From an uncultured bacterium (GTDB lineage Bacteria; Hydrothermota; Hydrothermia; UBA1063; CAJXJZ01), in NCBI GenBank assembly GCA_913055745.1, contig CAJXJZ010000004.1:1-64000 (forward strand): 64,000 nt of DNA, given 5' to 3'. Within the stretch, counting starts at the first letter, position 1. Each line of letters opens with the position of its first letter. Below the pieces are notes generated by a model. That model was not told where the DNA came from and did no database searches. It saw only the letters and a program-made list of their open reading frames with translations. The position numbers were made by a program, and so were the translations under genes. This document shows, in pieces, positions 56,879 to 64,000 of the stretch.

Positions 56879-58062
56879 GTCTTATACCTACCAAGCAAAC
56901 CTATGTACAATTGCTCCATTCTATCTACAATACGCTTCCACGAATAATTGTTTTTTACATGTTCCTGCCCTTTTCTTACGAGTTCTCCGGCCATTTCTGG
57001 GTTTTCCAATAATAACATTATCTTTTCAGCAAGTTCCTCATGGTCTCCGGGGTTAAATAAAAGGCCTGTTTTTTTATCCTTTATTACATCAGGTATTCCA
57101 CCAAGATTTGAGGCCACAACAGGTAATCCATAGGAAAGTGCTTCTATTGTCACAACACCTAAGGTCTCTGTCTGCCCTATTTTATCCCTCTTGGAAGGCA
57201 AGACAAACACTGAGGCGTTTAAATACTCCCTTTTGAGTTCTTCCCCTGTTTTATAACCTGTTAAGGTAACAGGTATGCCAAGTTCATCAGAAAGCGTTAC
57301 TATCTCTTCCTTCAAAGGCCCATCTCCAACTATCCGAAGTTCTACATCAGGGTGCATCTTCTTAATAATTTTAAACGCCCGAAGTAGTACATCAATGCCT
57401 TTTACCTCAATAAGCCTACCCACAAATAGAATGGTCTTTTTGTTTTTCTTTTTAAAGGGATACATCGTAGCATCAGCATGGGGATTTCCAAAGGGCACTA
57501 TTTCAATGGGCACTTCTAAGCCAATATCTTCTGCAACGCGTTTTGTATATGAGGAATTTACCGTTATAAGGTCCGCCTTGTTCATCATGTATATGAACGT
57601 CTTTTTTAAGGGAGCAGGAAGTTTCTTCAAAAAGTTCAATTCACCTCCATGGATATAAAGGAGCATAGGTACCTTCCATCTACGCTTCATCGGAAGACCA
57701 AATACGATATGTGGAACAGGCCAATGAACATGGATAATATCGTGCTTTGGTTTAAATATAAGGGCATTTATAAGACCTGATAAGATATACGGCAAAACAA
57801 GGAGTTTGTATTTTATACCTTGCTTTAACCTTTCAGGAACAGCCATGTCATGCGTAAGATCTTCAATACCTTTTGGTGCATATCTAAATCTATAGACCAA
57901 AACCCCATTCATAACCTGGGTTTCAAGACCCTTGTATGAAGAGGTGAAGACAGAAACATCATGCCCTTTCTTTAAAAAATTTGTAAGGAGTTTAACAATC
58001 CATGGGGAGACAACATCATGTTCATTTCTGGGATAAGCAGTCATTATATGAAGAATTTTCAT
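56875..58062 (-). CDS. GT4-family glycosyltransferase
   Basis: ILFVGRLIEVKGIDVLLRAF, RIVGDGPLKEE, ETLGVVTIEALSYGLPVVASNLGGIPDVI. Confidence 0.95.
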   Translation of the reverse strand: MKILHIMTAYPRNEHDVVSPWIVKLLTNFLKKGHDVSVFTSSYKGLETQVMNGVLVYRFRYAPKGIEDLTHDMAVPERLKQGIKYKLLVLPYILSGLINALIFKPKHDIIHVHWPVPHIVFGLPMKRRWKVPMLLYIHGGELNFLKKLPAPLKKTFIYMMNKADLITVNSSYTKRVAEDIGLEVPIEIVPFGNPHADATMYPFKKKNKKTILFVGRLIEVKGIDVLLRAFKIIKKMHPDVELRIVGDGPLKEEIVTLSDELGIPVTLTGYKTGEELKREYLNASVFVLPSKRDKIGQTETLGVVTIEALSYGLPVVASNLGGIPDVIKDKKTGLLFNPGDHEELAEKIMLLLENPEMAGELVRKGQEHVKNNYSWKRIVDRMEQLYIGLLGRYKT

Positions 58063-58075
58063 TCTAATATATTAA

Positions 58076-59227
58076 TTATTTGAGTTTTTCCTCCTTGCCA
58101 AACGCCCTATATGGGTCAAACTCCTTGAAAATAATCTTAAGTTCTTCCTCTTCTTTATTTTCTTTAAAGTATTGTGCAAGATAATAGGCAAGCCCAGGTG
58201 CAAGCATAAAGCCCTGCCCACACATCCCAGAGGCAATAAAAAGGTTCTTTATCTTCTTACTGAAACCTACAAGGGGATTGCCATCAGGTGTCATGGGATA
58301 CATACCTGCCCATGTCCTTCTCACCCTTATATTGACAAGTCTTGGAACAAGGCTTACCATCCTCCTTGTGGCAATGGGTAAGAAACTTGAAGTTTCGCTT
58401 ACATCAAATCCAAGGCGAGGCCTTTTGGGTGTAAGACAGAATATTATCTGACCTGTTTTGTGCTGATAAAAGTAAAAGTTTGCAGAATCCTCTGTTTTTC
58501 TTATATCAACAAGCATGGGGTCTAAAAAATGCTTTACAGGTTCTGTTATACCAGCCTCATGAACATCGGGCATAACAGGTATTTCTTCACCTAAAAGGCT
58601 TTGTACCTTATTTGCCCATCCGCCTGATGCATTGATAACTATATCGCCCTTCAGGGTCTGTTTATTGGTTTTTACCTCTTTAATACTACCGTCTGATACA
58701 TTAAAACCAACAACCTCTGTATCAAACAAAAATACAACTTTGTTTTTCTTCGCCTCCCTATAAAAACTATTTATGGTAAGAAGAGGTGAGGCAGAACCGT
58801 CTTTTGGTGAAAAGGTACCTCCCCTCAGATTATACTGATTTAATGATGGAATCTTCTCTAATAAGGCATCCCTTTCAAGATAATCTATCTCAAGGCCTAC
58901 AGACTGTTGAAATTTTACGAGTTCTCTAAGTTCTTTTTCAGTATCTTTGTCATAGGCAAGGAAGGAGTATCCTCCTCTGTACCACTCTATATTGTGCTTT
59001 TTTTGCCAGTTTTCAAAGATCTCCAGACTTTTCTTCCCTACTATAATCTTTGCTGGATTGGAATGTGTTGCCCTTATCCCTCCTATGGCTGCCTTATTTG
59101 AACCCTGTCCAACACTTTTTTTCTTTTCTATAACAAGAACTGTAGCACCTGTGAGAGAAAGATAATAGGCAAGTGGCACACCTACACTACCTGCCCCTAT
59201 TATAACAAAATCATACCTATTCATCAT
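58076..59227 (-). CDS. DAO/sarcosine oxidase beta-like FAD oxidoreductase
   Basis: DFVIIGAGSVGVPLAYYLSLTGATVLVIEK, WAGMYPMTPDGNPLVG, GMCGQGFMLAPGLAYYLA. Confidence 0.9.
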   Translation of the reverse strand: MMNRYDFVIIGAGSVGVPLAYYLSLTGATVLVIEKKKSVGQGSNKAAIGGIRATHSNPAKIIVGKKSLEIFENWQKKHNIEWYRGGYSFLAYDKDTEKELRELVKFQQSVGLEIDYLERDALLEKIPSLNQYNLRGGTFSPKDGSASPLLTINSFYREAKKNKVVFLFDTEVVGFNVSDGSIKEVKTNKQTLKGDIVINASGGWANKVQSLLGEEIPVMPDVHEAGITEPVKHFLDPMLVDIRKTEDSANFYFYQHKTGQIIFCLTPKRPRLGFDVSETSSFLPIATRRMVSLVPRLVNIRVRRTWAGMYPMTPDGNPLVGFSKKIKNLFIASGMCGQGFMLAPGLAYYLAQYFKENKEEEELKIIFKEFDPYRAFGKEEKLK

Positions 59228-61286
59228 TTTTCTCCTTTAAGTTGGAAAGTTTTGAAACAGGGACTTCAATGTATAAAGGCCTTTTTGTAAACTCTTCAAA
59301 ATCCTCTATGCCTTCTTCTCTAAAAATCCTCTTTATAAGACTCGTGCATGTTTTTCCTCCACATGCACCCATTCCTGCACGTGTAAGGGCCTTAATCTCA
59401 TTCATATCACGCACACCCTCTCTTATGAGTTTTCTTATCTCACCAGCCGTTACCCTTTCACACCTACAGACTATGGCATCGTCGGGTATAATATCCATCT
59501 CCTCCTCTATCTTCTTAGGTTCATAAGGCTCTCTTATCCTGATACCTGCAATCTTTTCAGCAATGTCTCTATCTGCCTTTAACTTCACTATCCTTGTTCC
59601 TTTGGATACGGTCCTATTTCTGATATACACGACTTCTGCCTTACCTAAGAGGTGGCCTTCTCTATCTGTAACATCTACCATATCTCCGACCTTAAAGTAT
59701 AAAGAGGGCTCAAATTCAAAAGGAACAGAGACAATAGGTTCCCCTTTTCTCCAGTCAACAAGCGTTATTGCAAGGCCTGGGCATTTTGCCACACAGATTT
59801 CACACCCTATACATCCTGTTACATACTCTGGAACATTTGTTATAGGCTCTCCTATCTTTATTGCATCCTTGGGACATACAACCTCACATGGATTACATGG
59901 TATCTCCTGAACGCAATTTATCACAGGATAAACACCCTTCTTTTCCTCAGGCACTTTTACTTCATGAATCTTTTTGCCAGGCCTTGACCCAAGTATCTTC
60001 TGCGTCTTGTAAAATTCCTCAGGGATTTCGCCTTCATACAAACCAAGTTCTTTAAGGATTTCAAGCCCCCTTATCCTTCCTGAGAAAATCGCACTTGATG
60101 CCTCTGCAATCTCTTCTGCATCCCCTGCAACATAAACCTTCATACCAAACTGTTTTGCCTTTTCAGCAAACTCATTTATCGGTTCAAGTCCAACAGCAAC
60201 AAGTAGGGTATCACACTCTATCACCTTCTCTGTGCCTTTTATGGGCCGAAATTTATCATCAACTTTCGCTATAATGACCCTTTCCACATGTTCCTTTCCC
60301 TCTGCCTTCAAAACCGTATGTGAAGTATATACAGGAACACCCAATTTAAGGAGTTTCTCTTTGTGAACAAGATACCCGCCAACCTCTGGCATAATCTCAC
60401 ATAAACCTACAACATCTATATTTGCCTGAAGGGCATGATATGCGGCAATGAGTCCAACATTTCCACCACCAATTACAAAAATTTTCTCAGAAGGCCGAAC
60501 GTGGTCGCGATTTATAAGCGTCTGAAGTGCACCTGCACCATAGACACCAGGTAAGGTATTACCCTCAAAGGCAAGGAACTTCTCCCTTGCACCTGAAGCA
60601 ACCAAAAGAATGTCGGGTTTTACGAGCACATACTCCTTTCCATCCTTTAAAATGCCAACTTTCTTATCACTGAAAACCCATACTACAGTAGAGCCAAGCC
60701 ATATATCTATGGATTCTTGTTCCCTTACATCCTTCTCCATTATCTCTGCAATTTCTGTACCACGCGTTCCAGCATAACACGCATCTACTGAACCGAAGAA
60801 CTTGTGTGTTTGAAGTATTAATTTTCCACCCAGTTTGTGTTTGTCATCAACAATAAGTGTCTTTACATGCCTTTTTGCAAGTTCCTTTGCCGCAGCAAGA
60901 CCTGCAGGTCCACCTCCAACGATTAGCACCGTATATTCATATTCTTTCAACTGTCCAAATGTTGGCATTTTGTCAAAGTCAGGAAGATCTGGAAGACCTT
61001 CCAAACTGTAAATCTTCATATTTGGCTCAAGTAAGGTCATACAGGATTTTACTGTTTTACCATTGGCTATAACCTTACACTGATCGCACTGTCCATTGGC
61101 ACAAAAAAGCCCTTGAGGAGAATGGTCCTTATAATGATGACCAAAAACCTTTATACCATTAGCAAACAATGCGGCCGCTATGGTATCTCCCCTTTTACCG
61201 TATAACTTTTCTCCATTGAAATAGAAGGGTATATCTTCCCTCTCTTCTATTTTTAAAATAGGATGCTTAAGAATGCGAAATTCCAT
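59217..61286 (-). CDS. Sarcosine oxidase alpha/HcnB-like FAD oxidoreductase with N-terminal 2Fe-2S, internal 2x4Fe-4S and C-terminal BFD-like 2Fe-2S domains
   Basis: GLFCANGQCDQCKVIANGKTVKSC; TVLIVGGGPAGLAAAKELAKR; CVQEIPCNPCEVVCPKDAIK...CIGCEICVAKCPG; CRCERVTAGEIRKLI...MGACGGKTC. Confidence 0.9.
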   Translation of the reverse strand: MEFRILKHPILKIEEREDIPFYFNGEKLYGKRGDTIAAALFANGIKVFGHHYKDHSPQGLFCANGQCDQCKVIANGKTVKSCMTLLEPNMKIYSLEGLPDLPDFDKMPTFGQLKEYEYTVLIVGGGPAGLAAAKELAKRHVKTLIVDDKHKLGGKLILQTHKFFGSVDACYAGTRGTEIAEIMEKDVREQESIDIWLGSTVVWVFSDKKVGILKDGKEYVLVKPDILLVASGAREKFLAFEGNTLPGVYGAGALQTLINRDHVRPSEKIFVIGGGNVGLIAAYHALQANIDVVGLCEIMPEVGGYLVHKEKLLKLGVPVYTSHTVLKAEGKEHVERVIIAKVDDKFRPIKGTEKVIECDTLLVAVGLEPINEFAEKAKQFGMKVYVAGDAEEIAEASSAIFSGRIRGLEILKELGLYEGEIPEEFYKTQKILGSRPGKKIHEVKVPEEKKGVYPVINCVQEIPCNPCEVVCPKDAIKIGEPITNVPEYVTGCIGCEICVAKCPGLAITLVDWRKGEPIVSVPFEFEPSLYFKVGDMVDVTDREGHLLGKAEVVYIRNRTVSKGTRIVKLKADRDIAEKIAGIRIREPYEPKKIEEEMDIIPDDAIVCRCERVTAGEIRKLIREGVRDMNEIKALTRAGMGACGGKTCTSLIKRIFREEGIEDFEEFTKRPLYIEVPVSKLSNLKEKNDE

Positions 61287-61295
61287 AATCTCTCC

Positions 61296-62600
61296 TTATT
61301 TTTCTGCTGACTCTTCCAACACATGTTCTTCAAATATAGGCTTAATGTTTTCATCTTCAAGTTCCCTTAAAACCTTTTCATAAATTTCAGGATGCGTTGG
61401 AATCCATACGCCTTTAAGGCCTATTTCACCCTTTAGGATAAGGTCTGCTGCTATAGCGGCAGGGAGAGAAACAGTTTTTGCTACGGCAGATTCCTTACCT
61501 ACTTCGCCTTCCAAAATCAAATGCACAATATGGGATTTTCTTATGCCATCTTTTTGTAGTATTATTCGGTGCTTTAGGACTATAAGGTCCTTCTCCCCTT
61601 CTTTGTACGATAGTTTTTCCTTGAGAAGTCTAACAAAATTTTCAAATATGCTACAGTCCTTGCAAAATAGTTTCCTATCCTCAAAAAGCCCTAACCATTT
61701 TAATTTTTCTAAGATCTCTTTCGGTATTGGCTCTTTAAGTTCTGCCATCTTATAACTCATAAGTTCTTTAAATGTCTCAACCTTTTCTGGCACTTTTACA
61801 TCTTCTTCTGTAAGATGTAGTTTTTTAAGGTATGATAGGGTCTCATTCCAACCAGGGTATCTAAATGTGCCTCTTATCAGTGTTTTTACCTCAGGTATAT
61901 GATACTTTTCTATGTAAACAAGTGAATCCCTATTGGGATAAACCTCAAGTTCACCAATGCCCTTTACTTGTTCCCACCATCTATGGCCAAACAGTTCATC
62001 CTTTGAAACCTCCACTATATGGCCGTCTTTTAGGTACCTTGCGCTATTATTTGTAGCCCTCAAAACTCCTTCTGGGCTCCATGAGAACTTGTATCTAAGT
62101 GGATTATTGGAATACTCTGGTGCTGGAAGGGCACCGCAATAAGAGTAAAATTCCACAACCTGCTCCCCTTTCTTATGCGCCCTATCTATTATATACTGTG
62201 CTGTCATGTGGTCTATACCCGGGTCAAGCCCTATTTCATTCAAAAGTATTATACCTTTTTCCTTTGCAACCTCATCCAATGCCGCCATCTCATTTTTAAC
62301 ATAGGATGTAGTTACAAGAGGCTTCGCATATTCTACACAGAGTTTAGCCACCTCTATATGATAGGTATAAGGGAGAAAACTCAAAACAATATCGGCATCC
62401 TTTATTAGTTTCTTGAGGCCTTCTATATCATGTGCCTCCCAAACTACACCTTCTGTTCTATCATGTGTCCTTATGATTTCATCAATATGTCTTCTGGTTT
62501 TTGAAGCCACTTTTACAGAGTAATTAGTCTTCTCTGCAAAATACCTTATCATGGGTTTTGTTGTCATCCCGGCGCCAAGTACCAGGACTTTCTTTTTCAT
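61296..62600 (-). CDS. Saccharopine dehydrogenase (LYS9-like)
   Basis: VLVLGAGMTTKPMIRYFAEK, NEIGLDPGIDHMTAQYIID, YRYPGW-like GTFRYPGWNETL. Confidence 0.93.
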   Translation of the reverse strand: MKKKVLVLGAGMTTKPMIRYFAEKTNYSVKVASKTRRHIDEIIRTHDRTEGVVWEAHDIEGLKKLIKDADIVLSFLPYTYHIEVAKLCVEYAKPLVTTSYVKNEMAALDEVAKEKGIILLNEIGLDPGIDHMTAQYIIDRAHKKGEQVVEFYSYCGALPAPEYSNNPLRYKFSWSPEGVLRATNNSARYLKDGHIVEVSKDELFGHRWWEQVKGIGELEVYPNRDSLVYIEKYHIPEVKTLIRGTFRYPGWNETLSYLKKLHLTEEDVKVPEKVETFKELMSYKMAELKEPIPKEILEKLKWLGLFEDRKLFCKDCSIFENFVRLLKEKLSYKEGEKDLIVLKHRIILQKDGIRKSHIVHLILEGEVGKESAVAKTVSLPAAIAADLILKGEIGLKGVWIPTHPEIYEKVLRELEDENIKPIFEEHVLEESAEK

Positions 62601-62618
62601 TTTATTTGCCTCCTAAGT

Positions 62619-63917
62619 CTATAGATATTTTTCAAGGTATTTAAAGTTTGGTGTAAGTTCACCGTTCAATGCAATGACAGCGTTTTTTATCTCTAAGGGA
62701 AGGTTCAACCGCCCAAAACTTGTACTGTAATTTGCCCTGACTATATATGGTACAAAGGGCTTAAGTCTATGACTGAAAAATACAGAGGCATCATATGGAA
62801 GTTCTGCAGGTAGATTATCTACTGCCATAACCACTATTCCCCTCCCTATAACGCCATCCTTTATACTATCTGTAAAAGGGTCATAAACGAAACACGGCTC
62901 ATCTGGCATAGTTGCCTTCACAGTAAACTCCACAGAACCTTCTATATCACATGTAATATCACCTATAACCTTTAATTTTGGATTATCGTATTTATCAAAG
63001 AGTTCTTTTACATGACTTTTTGTAACCAGTCTTGGGTATTTTTCTTCCCAATAAGTGGCGTTAAATAATATGCTTAAAAAAGGCAAATGCTTAGGCATGT
63101 TTGATATGTAATGCTCTGGATGCGTGTAATAATCCTCCCTTGAATACACCTCTCCAAAAACATTACGAACCCTTTCTTCAGGGCGAAAAACAACCATAAA
63201 TATCCTGTTGCTCTTTTTTTCCTTTATTGCCTCTTTGATACTCCTTGCATCAATCTCCTCATACGGGAACAACTTTATAATATCCTGAACGCCCTTTGAG
63301 ACATTCCCTCTTCCCATAATACCCACTATCATAGGAGAGATCTCCTCTGGCAATCCTTCCTCTGCAATTTGCTCCCCAATATCTTTTAGATGAATCTCAG
63401 CCTTATCCATTCGCCCATATTCAAAAGACCTTTTTATACGCACGAAAGGTGTTTTTATACCTTCTTTTAGCAACCTCTGCCCATAAGCCCACAAGGTATC
63501 AATTGCACCTGCAAGACCCGCATGATAACCAAAGAAAATCAGCCTCTTTCCTTCTTCATCTCTAATAAGTTCATAGTCTATCAGAGTATCTTTAAGTTCC
63601 AACATCTTCTTGAGCATTGGCATATTATATTTCTGCCCCTTTATTGTATGAGAAAAGAATACATATACCTTTTTCTCTTCAAAATAATTTATTGGGATTT
63701 CCTTAACGCCAAATATGTAATTTGCATCCTTTAGATTGTCTACTACGACAGCGCCATTTTTCACATATTCTTCTTCAGAGAAAATCCTCTGCTCTGATGG
63801 TTCTATTAGCGTGTGTATCCTGTGCCTTTTCCTTAGTTCATAAACATCATGTGGCACAATAGGAACCCTTCTTTCCCATCTGTTTTTTGTCTCTCTTCTA
63901 ATACCTAAAACTCTCAT
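62619..63917 (-). CDS. Lysine-ketoglutarate reductase-like (AlaDH/PNT N-terminal) protein
   Basis: VLGIRRETKNRWERRVPIVPHDVYEL; VFFSHTIKGQKYNMPMLKKMLE; start moved from 63965 to MRVLGIRRE. Confidence 0.88.
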   Translation of the reverse strand: MRVLGIRRETKNRWERRVPIVPHDVYELRKRHRIHTLIEPSEQRIFSEEEYVKNGAVVVDNLKDANYIFGVKEIPINYFEEKKVYVFFSHTIKGQKYNMPMLKKMLELKDTLIDYELIRDEEGKRLIFFGYHAGLAGAIDTLWAYGQRLLKEGIKTPFVRIKRSFEYGRMDKAEIHLKDIGEQIAEEGLPEEISPMIVGIMGRGNVSKGVQDIIKLFPYEEIDARSIKEAIKEKKSNRIFMVVFRPEERVRNVFGEVYSREDYYTHPEHYISNMPKHLPFLSILFNATYWEEKYPRLVTKSHVKELFDKYDNPKLKVIGDITCDIEGSVEFTVKATMPDEPCFVYDPFTDSIKDGVIGRGIVVMAVDNLPAELPYDASVFFSHRLKPFVPYIVRANYSTSFGRLNLPLEIKNAVIALNGELTPNFKYLEKYL

Positions 63918-63924
63918 TACTATA

Positions 63925-63930
63925 ATTATA
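63925..63930 (-). promoter_or_regulatory. -10 box TATAAT 7 nt before ATG of lysine-ketoglutarate reductase gene
   Basis: Reverse strand TATAAT then TATAGTA then ATG (63915-63917); weak -35. Confidence 0.4.
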
Positions 63931-63937
63931 ACACAGT

Positions 63938-63966
63938 TTGTAAGTTTTAAAAACAGGTAGTACAAT
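63938..63966 (+). promoter_or_regulatory. promoter TTGTAA-N17-TACAAT, 7 nt before a possible ATG
   Basis: TTGTAA 63938-63943, TACAAT 63961-63966, ATG 63974. Confidence 0.4.
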
Positions 63967-63973
63967 ATATGAT

Positions 63974-64000
63974 ATGACAGGCGAACAAAAGATAGAAGAG
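63974..64000 (+). CDS. Possible start of next gene (MTGEQKIEE...), truncated by the window
   Basis: Open frame from ATG to window end, with promoter-like sequence upstream. Confidence 0.3.

Noticed and set aside
1-64000. CRISPR arrays, tRNA/rRNA genes, IS elements or phage genes
   Set aside because: No regularly spaced direct repeats, recognisable RNA genes, transposases or phage structural genes were seen; intergenic space is too small for most of them.

Overview
AT-rich, gene-dense bacterial chromosomal window with about 66 protein genes in long, tightly packed operons. I found no rRNA, tRNA, CRISPR array or transposon. Core genes include yajC-def-fmt, accD, pyrF, rsmA, rho, purA, rplY-pth, efp, accB, cca, fabD, recO, fabG, trmFO and xer. 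Envelope genes include a GldA/GldF/GldG-type ABC module, an ExbB-ExbD-ExbD-TonB operon with a large TPR protein and a PorV-like protein, several predicted outer-membrane barrels, and secreted proteins with T9SS-like C-termini. That combination suggests an FCB-affiliated or WOR-3-like candidate phylum (inference only). Points for follow-up: (i) several first-in-operon genes look leaderless, with a -10 box 7-9 nt before the ATG, while other genes use strong GGAGG sites; (ii) -35 boxes abut or overlap the preceding operon's stop codon, and convergent genes share stop-codon bases; (iii) a terminator at 10578-10602 has a 3' arm that can instead pair with the Shine-Dalgarno of the next gene; (iv) a GGGP synthase and geranylgeranyl reductase pair suggests archaeal-type ether lipid chemistry; (v) a saccharopine-pathway pair is followed by a two-subunit sarcosine-oxidase-like flavoenzyme; (vi) an undescribed-looking Exb/TonB/TPR/PorV/FlgD-like envelope operon; (vii) a helix-hairpin-helix domain is fused to a predicted outer-membrane barrel next to recO. 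All family calls are by eye from motifs; no searches were run.
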